Shown: positions 8,515 through 17,337, counted from the first letter of the stretch. The stretch is DNA of 21,812 bases from an uncultured Megamonas sp. (GCA_900554895.1 USIX01000017.1:1-21812), one strand, 5' to 3'. Notes: a model not told the origin generated them from the letters alone. A program made the numbers and translations.

Positions 8515-9438
8515 TCACATAAAAAACATATCTTTATTTATCGTTATCTCCATAAGCGGCGCCATTATGTTGGAGCGCAGCATCCCCGGAAGCATGCTGT
8601 ACCAGATATCTCCCATGTTGGATTTATCTATTACGGTCGGCACACCGCAATTTGCCAAGAATTTAACAGTAGATGTTACTTTCTTTGTCAGCTCATCAAT
8701 ATTTTTCTCATAAACAGTAAGAAGCGTGTCATAATAGCCGCAGATTTCGCTGTTGTCATAGCGAAGCACTTTTAAAAATTCCTTATGGCTAGTGCTCCAG
8801 GACGATGTATACCTTTGAATTTCTTTTTTGCGTTCATTTCCGGATACAAAGATGCAGCGGCGCGACATACGGAACTTGATTTCATTCGTTTGCAGAAAAA
8901 TGATAAGCGGTTTTGTTATAAAGTCCGGATATCCCAAAAGTTTTATACACTGCAAATACGTATCATCTATCATGAGGTATTGTTTTTGATATTTTTTATA
9001 CTGGTGCTGTTTTGTCAGCTTATAGTCAAGATAAATGGGATTTTCCGGCATTTTGATACTTTCATTCACCGTTATGGTCCGATAGAAACTTTCTATGAGC
9101 TCTTCATTTTTAACAGAAGTAATATTATATGTTCTTTCCAGTGTTTCGATAAATTCACCAAACTTTTCTATGGACGAGCGGATTTTGCCAAAATCTGCAT
9201 CCGTAAGACAGGGATTATAAACAATGTAGAGCGTTTTTACACCAAAGTTATAGTCTATCCATATACAAATGCCGGACAGTGCAATCTGCTTTAAAATGGA
9301 AATATCTATTTCATTGTAAATAAATGCGCATATTAAAGAGCCGTCTTTATTTCGCACTATATTGTCCCGGCAAAGATACAGCCACGGGAGATATTTGGAT
9401 AACGCAGTTGTTATTTCATCATATTTTTCAAACCACAT
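8515..9438 (-). CDS. stand-alone VirB4 N-terminal-domain paralogue without ATPase domain
   Basis: This 307-residue protein resembles the first 430 residues of the VirB4 encoded just downstream, in the same order. RNKDGSLICAFIY (29-41) matches LNKDGSLMATIEY (33-45), NPIYLD (133-138) matches NPIHLD (221-226), CIFVS (195-199) matches YFLS (281-284), and GYYDTLLTVYEKNID (234-248) matches GYYTTVIVIAEKDED (349-363). It ends near the point where the ATPase domain would begin, and has no Walker A or B motif. The reading frame is intact, with its own start (GAGGG five bases before the ATG) and a normal stop, so it looks like a maintained gene and not debris. It lies between virB3 and virB4. It may pair with full-length VirB4 or with VirB3 at the inner membrane; that is inference. 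No frameshift joins it to virB4, whose own N-terminal domain is complete. Confidence 0.85.
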   Translation of the reverse strand: MWFEKYDEITTALSKYLPWLYLCRDNIVRNKDGSLICAFIYNEIDISILKQIALSGICIWIDYNFGVKTLYIVYNPCLTDADFGKIRSSIEKFGEFIETLERTYNITSVKNEELIESFYRTITVNESIKMPENPIYLDYKLTKQHQYKKYQKQYLMIDDTYLQCIKLLGYPDFITKPLIIFLQTNEIKFRMSRRCIFVSGNERKKEIQRYTSSWSTSHKEFLKVLRYDNSEICGYYDTLLTVYEKNIDELTKKVTSTVKFLANCGVPTVIDKSNMGDIWYSMLPGMLRSNIMAPLMEITINKDMFFM

Positions 9439-9444
9439 AAGCCC

Positions 9445-9690
9445 TCACACATCGTAAAATTTCTTTTTGTACAGAAATTTTTGCAGGCAGATAAAAAATC
9501 TGTCATCAAACTTGTTCACATATATGCTTAGAAAATGCACAATAAGGTTAAATGGCACCATCCAGAAGGTTTCAAACATTGCCCATATGGCAAAAGCGAG
9601 TACGAAATTTGTTATGACCACTTCTTTAGGGCCGCCTAAAACGGTAGCCCTTTCAGTGAGTGATTTAAAAACGGGAAGTGTATACTGCAT
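9445..9690 (-). CDS. virB3: VirB3/TrbD-type inner-membrane protein
   Basis: VirB3 is a small membrane protein that works with VirB4 at the base of the pilus machine. This one has 81 residues, the family's usual size, and begins MQYTLPVFKSLTERATVLGG, close to the VirB3 pattern of a short polar N-terminus followed by hydrophobic helices. The hydrophobic stretches lie at about 25-41 and 43-58. I chose the ATG at 9690, which overlaps the virB2 stop as TAATG and has GGGAG ten bases upstream. A GTG three codons earlier (9699) would leave only one base between GGGAG and the start. The order virB2-virB3-virB4 is classical. The sequence is short, so gene order adds weight. Confidence 0.85.
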   Translation of the reverse strand: MQYTLPVFKSLTERATVLGGPKEVVITNFVLAFAIWAMFETFWMVPFNLIVHFLSIYVNKFDDRFFICLQKFLYKKKFYDV

Positions 9691-10034
9691 TAAAAGCACG
9701 CTCCCGAAGAACCAGAGAAAATAAAGTAGGAAACAACGCTTGTACCAAGGCAGGCAATGATGGCACCGATAAATACTTTAGAGATTTTACCCATTATCTG
9801 ATTTTCGCCCATAGCAATCGATATGCCACCGAGAACAACTGCAATCAGGATAAGAACTTTCGGCAGATTATCTACAAGCAGTGTCTTCAGTGTATTTACT
9901 GGACTATCAAACGGAGAGGATGTACTCATGGTAAAGTCCGTGCTTGATGCAAGTACCTGCGGATGAAAGGCTATGACAAACATTAAAGTAAGCTGCAAAA
10001 TAAAAAATTTGTTCTTAATGATGAATTTAAGCAT
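9690..10034 (-). CDS. virB2: VirB2/TrbC-type major pilin
   Basis: This is the major subunit of the conjugative pilus. The 114-residue precursor has an N-terminal signal region (hydrophobic 8-23, likely cut near VLAS, 27-30), a short polar segment, and two hydrophobic helices at about 60-76 and 84-106 separated by a small polar loop (GENQIMGKIS). This is the standard TrbC/VirB2 layout. The segment VVLGGISIAMGE (66-77) is typical of the first pilin helix. The gene follows virB11 and precedes virB3, overlapping it by one base. GGAGACTAAATC precedes the ATG. A C-terminal SGSSGACF tail ends the protein. Confidence 0.88.
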   Translation of the reverse strand: MLKFIIKNKFFILQLTLMFVIAFHPQVLASSTDFTMSTSSPFDSPVNTLKTLLVDNLPKVLILIAVVLGGISIAMGENQIMGKISKVFIGAIIACLGTSVVSYFIFSGSSGACF

Positions 10035-10047
10035 GATTTAGTCTCCT

Positions 10048-10974
10048 TTAAGCAAGTTTTGCTGTTATATATTCTTTAATCTGTGTATCGTAATTTATAA
10101 CTTCCACTATTTCTTCAATAGTGCGGCGGTTTGCCGTCTTTTTTATATAGATGATTAAATCAATCGCATCGGCAATAAGCGTGCCTTGCACTTTGTCCGT
10201 ACCGAAACCGACAAGCGTTTCAATTCTGGACATGGTGCGACTGGCGCTGTTGGAGTGAACAGTGGATATGCCGCCTTTATGACCTGTAGACCAGGCATTT
10301 ATAAGCGTGAAGGCTTCCGCGCCTCGAACTTCCCCGACTATAATTCTGTCGGGGCGGGCTCTAAGCGTTGCCCGAAGCAGCTCTTCCATAGACACTTTTT
10401 TAGTGGATAATAGCGACAGTTTGTTTTTGGCATCGCACTTAAGCTCTTTTGTATCTTCAATTAGAACAACTCTGTCGTTTAATTTAGCAACTTCCGCTAA
10501 CAGTGCATTGACAAGCGTTGTTTTGCCGCTGCCTGTACCGCCGGCCACAATGATATTCTTTTTTTCCTTTATTGCTTTTAAAATCACCTCCTGCTGTCTT
10601 TTCGTCATTGTCTTGTTATTTACATAATCTTCCAGCGTAAATACGACTTTAGCGTGTTTTCGCAGGCAAAATGCCGAGTTTTCCACAATATCCGGCGATA
10701 AAAAGCCTTGAAAGCGCATATTTAAAATTTCAGCTTCCAAAAGCGGATTATCCTTATCGCAAGTCTTATGTGAATGATTGGCAATCTGAATTATTATGCT
10801 ACTTGTTATCTCGCCCGTTAAAGTTTTGCCAGTATCTATAAGCCCATGAGAAAAAGTATCTATCCAAATTTTAGAGTCAGCATTTACCATCACCTCGCAG
10901 ACATCATCATCGTCTAAATACGGCTTTATATCCTTAAAAAGAAAATCCAGCCGCTCTTTAAACCTATTTTCCAT
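10048..10974 (-). CDS. virB11: VirB11/TrbB-type hexameric ATPase
   Basis: This 308-residue ATPase of the VirB11/PilT traffic family forms a hexameric ring at the cytoplasmic face of the T4SS and switches between pilus building and substrate transfer. Visible motifs in order are Walker A GGTGSGKTT (145-153), the Asp box EDTKEL (173-178), Walker B RIIVGEVRGAEA (210-221) and the His box GHKGGISTVHSNSA (231-244). The N-terminal domain (1-110) carries VMVNADSKIWID (28-39), as in TrbB. Length and motifs are complete. The ATG overlaps the virD4 stop by one base (TGATG). The order virD4-virB11-virB2-virB3-virB4 resembles the traG-trbB-trbC-trbD-trbE order of P-type systems. Confidence 0.97.
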   Translation of the reverse strand: MENRFKERLDFLFKDIKPYLDDDDVCEVMVNADSKIWIDTFSHGLIDTGKTLTGEITSSIIIQIANHSHKTCDKDNPLLEAEILNMRFQGFLSPDIVENSAFCLRKHAKVVFTLEDYVNNKTMTKRQQEVILKAIKEKKNIIVAGGTGSGKTTLVNALLAEVAKLNDRVVLIEDTKELKCDAKNKLSLLSTKKVSMEELLRATLRARPDRIIVGEVRGAEAFTLINAWSTGHKGGISTVHSNSASRTMSRIETLVGFGTDKVQGTLIADAIDLIIYIKKTANRRTIEEIVEVINYDTQIKEYITAKLA

Positions 10975-13900
10975 CAGGCTGCCTCCAGCTCGCTGTAAAG
11001 CTCATATAAATCTTCAAGCTCTTTTTGATATGTTGCTATTTTTTCTTTGATATCTTCTTCATTTATAACTGAAATTGCAAGATAGAGTTTAAGCTCATCC
11101 GGCGTTGTTATACCGGCGGAAGATAAAATTTCAAGCATCTGTTTTTCACCGTCTGATACGCTCGGCGTCTGTTTTCTTTTAATGAATTTACGGCGAATAA
11201 CTTTTTTAGGTGCTGTTTTTTTGATTGGTTCAGTTTTCTGGACAACCTCGTTTTTTACCACTTTTATAGGCTCGGATATATCTTCGTTATCTGTAGTAAC
11301 TGTTTCTTTTGTTGCTTCATTACTATCTATAACAGCAACTTCAACCTGCTTATCTTCGTTTGCTATTGCTTTCTCTACTTCAGGTATATCTTCATTATCT
11401 GTAGCAACCGATTTTTCTACTGCTTTATTGTTATCTACATCATCTGGTTCTATGACATCATTATTTGGCTTGGAATTGATTATTTCTTCCAGTTCTACTT
11501 CAGCAATATTTATCTCGGATGTTTTTTCATTTTCCTGCGGCACAGCTGTTTCTTCTGCTAAAATGTCTTCATCAAAGCCTTCGCTGAACTTTTCTTCTGT
11601 TTTTTGTTCGTTGTCAGTTATTGAAGTCGGCTTCTCTTCATCATCAAAAGTTTTATCAAACTTTTCCGGCTCGTTTCCATCTATATCTGTTTTTTCTGTT
11701 TCAGATTTTGGTTCATTTGTTGGATTTGGCACTGCTACTAAATCGTCAAAGCCTGTATCAATAGTTGCATTGTGTCCTTTGAGCATTTCCATTATGTCTT
11801 TATCTTCTGCCGTATTCGGCTCTTTATCCATGATTTCATCATTTCCTTTCTGAATTTCAGCGATATCAAAATCTGCTGCCGATGGCATTTGCGGCAGGTC
11901 ATTTTCAGGTTTTATCCGCTGTTTTATTTCATCTTTTGTTAAAGCTTTCTTTACTGTTTTTTTCTTTGTTCCGATTAAAGCAAGGACATTGCCTAATAGG
12001 TGTTGTATCTTATCTTTAACTGTAGACAATTTCGGTTTTTTTACAGCTTTATTTATCTTTGCAGCCCCTACAAAGTCTTTTAAGCTCTTTGTTTCTTTCG
12101 GCAAAAGATTTACATAGCTGTCCACAACAGTACATGAGTCGGATTTCATTGAATACTCATCCGCCGGCGGATATTTCTTGTTAGGAACGTATCGCGTTCT
12201 ATTGCCCTCTGTTACTTGCGTTTCAGATACTCTTTGCTGAAAAAACGGCACCATATAGTAAAAAAGCTTTTTAGCTAGAATCGGCTTTTGTCCGCTTACA
12301 AAGACTATTTCCTTATCTTTCGGCATCTTGCCGACTTCATCAGGCTTTAAAAGCTCTCGGGACGTTGATTGCCAGGAGGTATTTTTCTTAAATAAATTTC
12401 CTGTTTCGGATTTACTCGTTACCGTTATTGTTTCAGAGCCCAGCATAGAAGATACGGCTTTTTGCGTTTCATGGTTATTCGGCGTATGAAAAACCCGTAC
12501 AGCGCAGTTATCTATGATGGAAGTATTCTTGCCATAAATATCATAGAGCTGATTTAGAGCCTGAACGATTATAAGCGAACGCAACTGATAGCCTGCCATA
12601 GTGGCGATTGCCATTTCAAACTGGTCAATTTTGCCGATTTGCGGGAACTCGTCTAAAAGCAAAAGACATTTATGCTTACTTTTTGAAGCGGAAGATTCCA
12701 TATTGCGTCTTAAGATGAAATCGAGCATAAGGCGAAACATCGGCTGAAGTGTATTTCTATTTGACGGAGCTGCCACAAGATACAGTGATACCGGTTTATC
12801 GTAGTTCATGATATCTTCCAGTTTAAAATCCGATACGGCCGTATTTTTGGATACCACAGGGTCTTGATAAAGCTGAAAACCTGTTTGCGCCGTAGACAAA
12901 ACGGAGCCTTGTTCTTCCGATGGGCGTGATGCCATAGTATATGCTCCCGATGCTACACGCGGATGCGTTAAGAGGTAGCAATACGGTTTTACGGTGAAAT
13001 CCAGATTTTTATAATTATCTTTAAAGTATTCTTTTATCTCACTTAGACTTAAAAATTTACTATAGTCGCTATAATACGGATTGTTATCTAAGTCTATTGC
13101 CGGAATGCTTAAAATTTCCGAGCGGATACTTCGAAGTTTTAAGGTATCCGTTTGTTCAGTTTCCGTAAAAGCAGCATTAAAGTCGTTTATTTCAACGTAA
13201 TCGCCGTAAATTTTTTCCAGGATATTATCATCGGAAAAGGCTTCCTCCGGCGTAATGTGCGGATAATACATCATCTCATTTATGGCTTCATCGAAATTTC
13301 TCGATGGTGAAGCGATAAACCGTGCAACATCTCCCATATTCGGAACAGGGCGGTGTTCTCTGTCGTGCATATACAATAGATGAACTATAACGGCTTCAAT
13401 GAGTGCCGATGACGTTACTACCCAGTGCTTACTTTTCGGATCGCTCGACATTTTGCCTGTAGGGTCAGCTATCATATTGGCGATAGTCATAACGTCGGTA
13501 TATTCCCTATCTGTCCGATAACGTATTTCAGCCAGCGGATTCCAGCGCGCCGTCGTACCGTCTGTCGATAATGGGTCAAATTTTAAAACTTTCTGCTTTA
13601 AGCCTTTTTTGCGGTAGGCTGCCGTTAAATGCCAGTTTTCACCGCCTTTTATATCAAGGACAAATACGGACTCTCTCCATGTAAGAAGTGTCGGTACAAT
13701 GGTGCTTACGCCTTTACCGCTACGAGTCGGCGCCACCAGCAGAATATGACTTTTCTCGTTTATATCGTATTGCAGAAGATATGTCTGCTTAAAAATAAGA
13801 TTTTTCGTATATGTGAAAGGGTTAATTCCTAAAATAACGCCTTCTTTGGCTCTTAAACGCGCCTTTTTAATATCTTTTTTACCGCCCCAGGAAGCCGAGC

Positions 13901-14210
13901 CGTGCGTAGTATCGACGTTCTTTCTTTTGATTATAAAAAAGGCTGTCGTTATACCGATTAACATACAGATATATATACTGTTTTCAGCATCAGAAAGTAT
14001 GGTTGGTATAACGCTTTGTAGTTTTATATACCAGAAAATAAACATCCACGGTTTATATAAAATAAAATTATCAGTAACGCTTATTCCTTCTCCCAGCGCG
14101 CTATCATACTCACAGGTATATGCTACCTGCTGCGTTGCAATAGCTAGACCGATTAGCGAGGATAAAATTATTGCCGATAAAAACACGGCAAGTCGTTTTG
14201 ATTTATCCAT
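10974..14210 (-). CDS. virD4: VirD4/TraG-type coupling protein with a long acidic C-terminal tail
   Basis: This 1078-residue coupling protein delivers the relaxosome DNA-protein complex to the secretion channel. Two membrane helices lie at about 7-27 and 74-94. The ATPase domain has Walker A APTRSGKG (160-167), a variant of GPTGSGKG, and Walker B LLLLDEFPQ (516-524). It also has RSLIIVQALNQL (544-555) and the DNCAVRVFHTPN stretch (567-578) typical of TraG/VirD4. The conserved part ends near 690. The remaining ~390 residues are unusual: an acidic Glu/Asp/Asn/Thr-rich, probably disordered tail (about 760-985) with short internal repeats (TDNEDIPE/TDNEDISE at 938-945 and 973-980; DIAEIQKG/DIMEMLKG at 782-789 and 805-812), a basic patch (996-1013, KKVIRRKFIKRK) and a C-terminal coiled-coil helix (about 1050-1076). 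GGAGGAAGG precedes the ATG. The tail may bind substrates; that is inference. Confidence 0.95.
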   Translation of the reverse strand: MDKSKRLAVFLSAIILSSLIGLAIATQQVAYTCEYDSALGEGISVTDNFILYKPWMFIFWYIKLQSVIPTILSDAENSIYICMLIGITTAFFIIKRKNVDTTHGSASWGGKKDIKKARLRAKEGVILGINPFTYTKNLIFKQTYLLQYDINEKSHILLVAPTRSGKGVSTIVPTLLTWRESVFVLDIKGGENWHLTAAYRKKGLKQKVLKFDPLSTDGTTARWNPLAEIRYRTDREYTDVMTIANMIADPTGKMSSDPKSKHWVVTSSALIEAVIVHLLYMHDREHRPVPNMGDVARFIASPSRNFDEAINEMMYYPHITPEEAFSDDNILEKIYGDYVEINDFNAAFTETEQTDTLKLRSIRSEILSIPAIDLDNNPYYSDYSKFLSLSEIKEYFKDNYKNLDFTVKPYCYLLTHPRVASGAYTMASRPSEEQGSVLSTAQTGFQLYQDPVVSKNTAVSDFKLEDIMNYDKPVSLYLVAAPSNRNTLQPMFRLMLDFILRRNMESSASKSKHKCLLLLDEFPQIGKIDQFEMAIATMAGYQLRSLIIVQALNQLYDIYGKNTSIIDNCAVRVFHTPNNHETQKAVSSMLGSETITVTSKSETGNLFKKNTSWQSTSRELLKPDEVGKMPKDKEIVFVSGQKPILAKKLFYYMVPFFQQRVSETQVTEGNRTRYVPNKKYPPADEYSMKSDSCTVVDSYVNLLPKETKSLKDFVGAAKINKAVKKPKLSTVKDKIQHLLGNVLALIGTKKKTVKKALTKDEIKQRIKPENDLPQMPSAADFDIAEIQKGNDEIMDKEPNTAEDKDIMEMLKGHNATIDTGFDDLVAVPNPTNEPKSETEKTDIDGNEPEKFDKTFDDEEKPTSITDNEQKTEEKFSEGFDEDILAEETAVPQENEKTSEINIAEVELEEIINSKPNNDVIEPDDVDNNKAVEKSVATDNEDIPEVEKAIANEDKQVEVAVIDSNEATKETVTTDNEDISEPIKVVKNEVVQKTEPIKKTAPKKVIRRKFIKRKQTPSVSDGEKQMLEILSSAGITTPDELKLYLAISVINEEDIKEKIATYQKELEDLYELYSELEAA

Positions 14211-14221
14211 AGCCTTCCTCC

Positions 14222-15502
14222 TTAAAATACAATGTTATTTACAGCCATGATATTGATTGTCGTCCCGGGATTTACAGTGATTTCAGGCTCTATATTCATC
14301 TGCTTTTTAAATATCTCGGAGGCTGTATTTATAAGACTTGTCGTTGCTCCCTGCGCTGCTAAATCGCCGCTGTTTCTCCAGCCGTACTCACTATAGTTGT
14401 TACCGGAGGCGATATTGCCGAGCGCTCCGATGGCACTTGCGAGTACCCCGGCACCTATTTGTTTTCCGGTATGGTTATCAACATCACCTTCAATGCCGGC
14501 ATAGCCTTGAGCGTCCACCAGCTTAAACATATTTTCCACATTGTAGCTAGTGCCATTTGGAAAAATTAAACTCATCCATTTTATATCTACTCTTGACTGT
14601 CCGTTTGCGGCTCCGCCTGCGTAACTTCCTATAATCCGGCTGCCGGAAGGAATTAAAAGATTATATCCTGTAAGTGAGTCATAAACATCGCTGTTAATCT
14701 GTGCAATTACCTGCCCGCCTATCTGACTGTTTATACCGGACAGCAGCGTTGCACTTATAACAGTTCCCGTCATCACGGTATTTTCATCAATCTGCTGCAT
14801 CTTCATATAGGAGAAACTGCCTTCTGATTGATTTTCCTGTGCTGAAGAATTTCCTGTAGCTGTTTCGCTTTTGTTATCCGTTTTATTAAAAGACATAAAA
14901 GATATTGCCGAAGCCCAGATATTTTTATCCTCTTTTTCTTCCTTTTTATTCTCATTACTGTTTTGCGGCATTGGTCGTACATTTTGCACCGGATATGTGC
15001 CGGCATTTTGTCCCAGAACTGGAAGCGGTCTTGAATATCTTACAGGTTCTTCATTTGTATCTTGCGGATAATAATTTTGTCTGTTTCCCTGATTTGCAGG
15101 TATCTGTCTTTGATTTGAACTATTTTCTACATTGAGATTATTAGCGTTACCTCTGTTTCTTTTTTCATGTTCGGCAAGGGAGTCGTAATTATCCGGAATT
15201 TTATCCACATTATTGGAAGTTGATGTACGCTGCTCAGTTTTGGCTACTTCTATTTCTTTTTGTTTATCAGTTGTATTTTCATCATCTGAAGAGGAAAACA
15301 TAAGTGTTGCGGCAATTCCTGTTAAAAATACAAACAGCAGCGTCCAGACCATTTTTTTATTGACCGTTGAAGTAGTAACAGTTGTCTGCTCATTATCTAT
15401 TTCCTCTTCGTCTTTTTTTAAGGTATCCGCTATTATTTGCGTATTTTCCGTATCTTTTACGGAATTTTCCTCTTTCTTTCGCAGTCTATCCAGTATTCCC
15501 AT
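14222..15502 (-). CDS. virB10: VirB10/TrbI-type core-complex protein
   Basis: VirB10 spans from the inner membrane to the outer membrane and forms the T4SS core with VirB9. This one has 426 residues: a charged cytoplasmic N-terminus (1-50), one membrane helix (51-69), a long low-complexity Asn/Gln/Glu/Pro-rich periplasmic linker (about 72-228), then the conserved TrbI beta-barrel domain. Family motifs are visible: GTVISATLLSGINS (246-259), LIPSGSRIIGSY (283-294), VDIKWMSLIFPNG (305-317) and the outer-membrane antenna region with GKQIGAGVLASAIGALGNIASG (346-367). The C-terminus INIMAVNNIVF is typical. AAGGAAGG precedes the ATG, three bases after the virB9 stop. Its presence is strong evidence for a host with an outer membrane. 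Confidence 0.95.
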   Translation of the reverse strand: MGILDRLRKKEENSVKDTENTQIIADTLKKDEEEIDNEQTTVTTSTVNKKMVWTLLFVFLTGIAATLMFSSSDDENTTDKQKEIEVAKTEQRTSTSNNVDKIPDNYDSLAEHEKRNRGNANNLNVENSSNQRQIPANQGNRQNYYPQDTNEEPVRYSRPLPVLGQNAGTYPVQNVRPMPQNSNENKKEEKEDKNIWASAISFMSFNKTDNKSETATGNSSAQENQSEGSFSYMKMQQIDENTVMTGTVISATLLSGINSQIGGQVIAQINSDVYDSLTGYNLLIPSGSRIIGSYAGGAANGQSRVDIKWMSLIFPNGTSYNVENMFKLVDAQGYAGIEGDVDNHTGKQIGAGVLASAIGALGNIASGNNYSEYGWRNSGDLAAQGATTSLINTASEIFKKQMNIEPEITVNPGTTINIMAVNNIVF

Positions 15503-15505
15503 AAA

Positions 15506-16606
15506 TCAATCCTTCCTTATTATCACGACTTCTTTTTCGTCAAGTTTTAGTACGGCTTCATCGAAAACCGTATCCACCGTAAATGTATTATCCATAGATT
15601 TATAGTTGGCCAAGATGAGCTTATCGTCTTTATCTTTTACAAAAAGGACCGGCAGCGTTTTTATATCCTTGAATTTTATATATGTCCGTCTGCCGTCATT
15701 AAATACGGCCGTCGGCTTAAAATCCACATTCTTATCTGCTTTTATTTTATAGTTGAAGCTTATATTTTCCGGATTTACACCGCGCTGAGCGATATAAGAT
15801 GTTTCTTCCTGTTTTTTCAGCTCACTTTTAACAATATCTTCATTGCCGTAGCTCCAGCTGACCATAGGATTAAACCAGCTGCCGGAACTTAAAAGTATCT
15901 GATAGATATGACCTTTATCCGTATTTACGATAACGTTTGTGGCAATATTGTTGGCTATGGGTTTTACGTAAAGATGCGACGTGTTATTAACACTTGCATG
16001 GTCAATCATCCACTGCGCCGTATCACCGCCGCCGACATACGTTATGCTCTCTCCGTCGGCAAATTTGATATCCGTCAAATAGCCGATTTTACAGTAAATT
16101 TTATAAACCTGCTCCGGTCCGTAGGCAAAAACCATACGGGCATAACCTTGAGCGTTTATACCGTCTTGAATGTAGTTGTTGGATTTAGAGGAGTTGGGTA
16201 CGTTTAAAACGTAATCATTTGTTGCCTGCCGTGGCGCATCATATTTAATTTTTTCCACTTTAGGCGTTTCATCTTGCGGCGGATTTTCCTTAAGATTTTT
16301 TAAGTAATCTTTTATTTCCTGTTTTTGTTTTATATCTTCCGCCTGTTTTTTCTTCAGATTTTCTATTTTTTGATTAAGCTCTGTTATTTTACTGTCTTTA
16401 TCACTATCTTCCTTATACTTTGCTTCAAGCTGCGTCAGTTTTTCGTAGAGTGCGGCTACAGCTTTTTGCACATCATAATCTGCATTTTTGCTTTCTTCTA
16501 TGCTTTTAATTTCCTGTTTTACACTATTAATATCATTGGCACTAGCGAAGGTAATGCTGCTGACAGACATAGCGATAAAAAAGACTGTTACAAGTTTTTT
16601 TCTCAT
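15506..16606 (-). CDS. virB9: VirB9/TrbG-type outer-membrane core protein with an N-terminal coiled coil
   Basis: VirB9 forms the outer-membrane core ring with VirB10. This 366-residue precursor has a signal peptide (1-22, ITFASA). Then comes a strongly charged region with heptad-like Lys/Glu/Leu spacing (about 26-108) that predicts a coiled coil, a linker ending ENPPQDETPKVEK, and the VirB9/TrbG domain (about 120-366). Family motifs are AYGPEQVYKIYCKIGYLTDI (161-180), VGGGDTAQWMIDHA (191-204), HLYVKPIANNIATNVIV (211-227), GRRTYIKF (305-312) and LPVLFV (318-323). TrbG/VirB9 proteins are usually about 280-300 residues and lack such a coiled coil, so the extension is an addition. No VirB7 gene, the usual VirB9 partner, lies nearby. 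GGGAGAA precedes the ATG. Confidence 0.93.
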   Translation of the reverse strand: MRKKLVTVFFIAMSVSSITFASANDINSVKQEIKSIEESKNADYDVQKAVAALYEKLTQLEAKYKEDSDKDSKITELNQKIENLKKKQAEDIKQKQEIKDYLKNLKENPPQDETPKVEKIKYDAPRQATNDYVLNVPNSSKSNNYIQDGINAQGYARMVFAYGPEQVYKIYCKIGYLTDIKFADGESITYVGGGDTAQWMIDHASVNNTSHLYVKPIANNIATNVIVNTDKGHIYQILLSSGSWFNPMVSWSYGNEDIVKSELKKQEETSYIAQRGVNPENISFNYKIKADKNVDFKPTAVFNDGRRTYIKFKDIKTLPVLFVKDKDDKLILANYKSMDNTFTVDTVFDEAVLKLDEKEVVIIRKD

Positions 16607-16620
16607 TAGCTCAGTTCTCC

Positions 16621-17334
16621 CTATTTTTCTTTTACGGCTTCCTTATCCCAGGAAAAATCCGTTATATAAATCCCAAGCGGATTTTTAAGTGCCATCTCTT
16701 CATTTTCCGGCGGTTTTATGGCAACCGTGAAAATGCCTGACATTTCATTTACGGTTTTAGTACCGCTGTCAAAGCCGTAAATCGTTTCCACCCAGCGCAC
16801 CTGATAGGAATTAGTGCTGCCTGAAAGCGGCAGCACCACGCTTATCTGTACCTGAGTTGTTTCATTTCCAAGCATTTTAGCTACATCTTCCGATTGCAGA
16901 TAATTATTTAATTTACTCATAGCATCTCTGCTTAAAAAGGCATATGCACTATTAACATTTCTTTTATATAAAACGGGATCAAGCGGGATTTCACGCGTCT
17001 TTTTGACAAAATCCGTGATGAAGTATTTTATGGCAACTTCCTGCGGATTATATGTCTGCTCTTGCAGGTATCCGGCGTTTCGCACAATGCCTGTCTGCGT
17101 ATCCACCTCTACAATGTAAGGTTTTACTTCAGATTTTGTCGCAAAATATATAAGTGAACCCGTCATTACAACAATTACTATGGCAAGCACGGCGCAAAGC
17201 CTTAAAAGGTTGTATCTGTCATTTGTGAGTTTAGACAGTTCCACATCGTAATCATAACTTGCCTTATCAGCCGGATTTACAGGTCTTGAACTTGTTATAT
17301 ACGGTGCGGGTTTGAAAAAGTCTCGTATATTCAT
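16621..17334 (-). CDS. virB8: VirB8/TrbF-type bitopic inner-membrane protein
   Basis: VirB8 is an assembly factor and inner-membrane-complex component with a periplasmic NTF2-like domain. This 237-residue protein has a cytoplasmic N-terminus with Pro and Asp residues (1-41), a single membrane helix (42-65) and a periplasmic domain (66-237). The domain opens with KPYIVEVDTQTGIV (71-84). Its conserved end NPLGIYITDFSW (218-229) is a hallmark of the VirB8/TrbF family. Length is normal. It starts four bases before virB9's upstream partner genes end: the HTH gene stop lies 3 bp upstream of its ATG, and GGGAGT serves as ribosome binding site. virB8-virB9-virB10 is the standard order. Confidence 0.95.
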   Translation of the reverse strand: MNIRDFFKPAPYITSSRPVNPADKASYDYDVELSKLTNDRYNLLRLCAVLAIVIVVMTGSLIYFATKSEVKPYIVEVDTQTGIVRNAGYLQEQTYNPQEVAIKYFITDFVKKTREIPLDPVLYKRNVNSAYAFLSRDAMSKLNNYLQSEDVAKMLGNETTQVQISVVLPLSGSTNSYQVRWVETIYGFDSGTKTVNEMSGIFTVAIKPPENEEMALKNPLGIYITDFSWDKEAVKEK

Positions 17335-17337
17335 TTT

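Noticed and set aside
6039..9438. The two VirB4-like genes could be one virB4 split by a frameshift.
   Set aside because: The downstream gene already has a complete N-terminal domain plus ATPase domain (821 residues), and the upstream gene aligns to the same N-terminal region, so it is a paralogue and not a missing part.
11182..11853. A 223-codon plus-strand frame opposite the VirD4 tail.
   Set aside because: It is Ser/Val/Phe-rich low-complexity sequence, the mirror of the Glu/Asp/Asn-rich tail codons on the other strand, without a ribosome binding site or recognisable domain.
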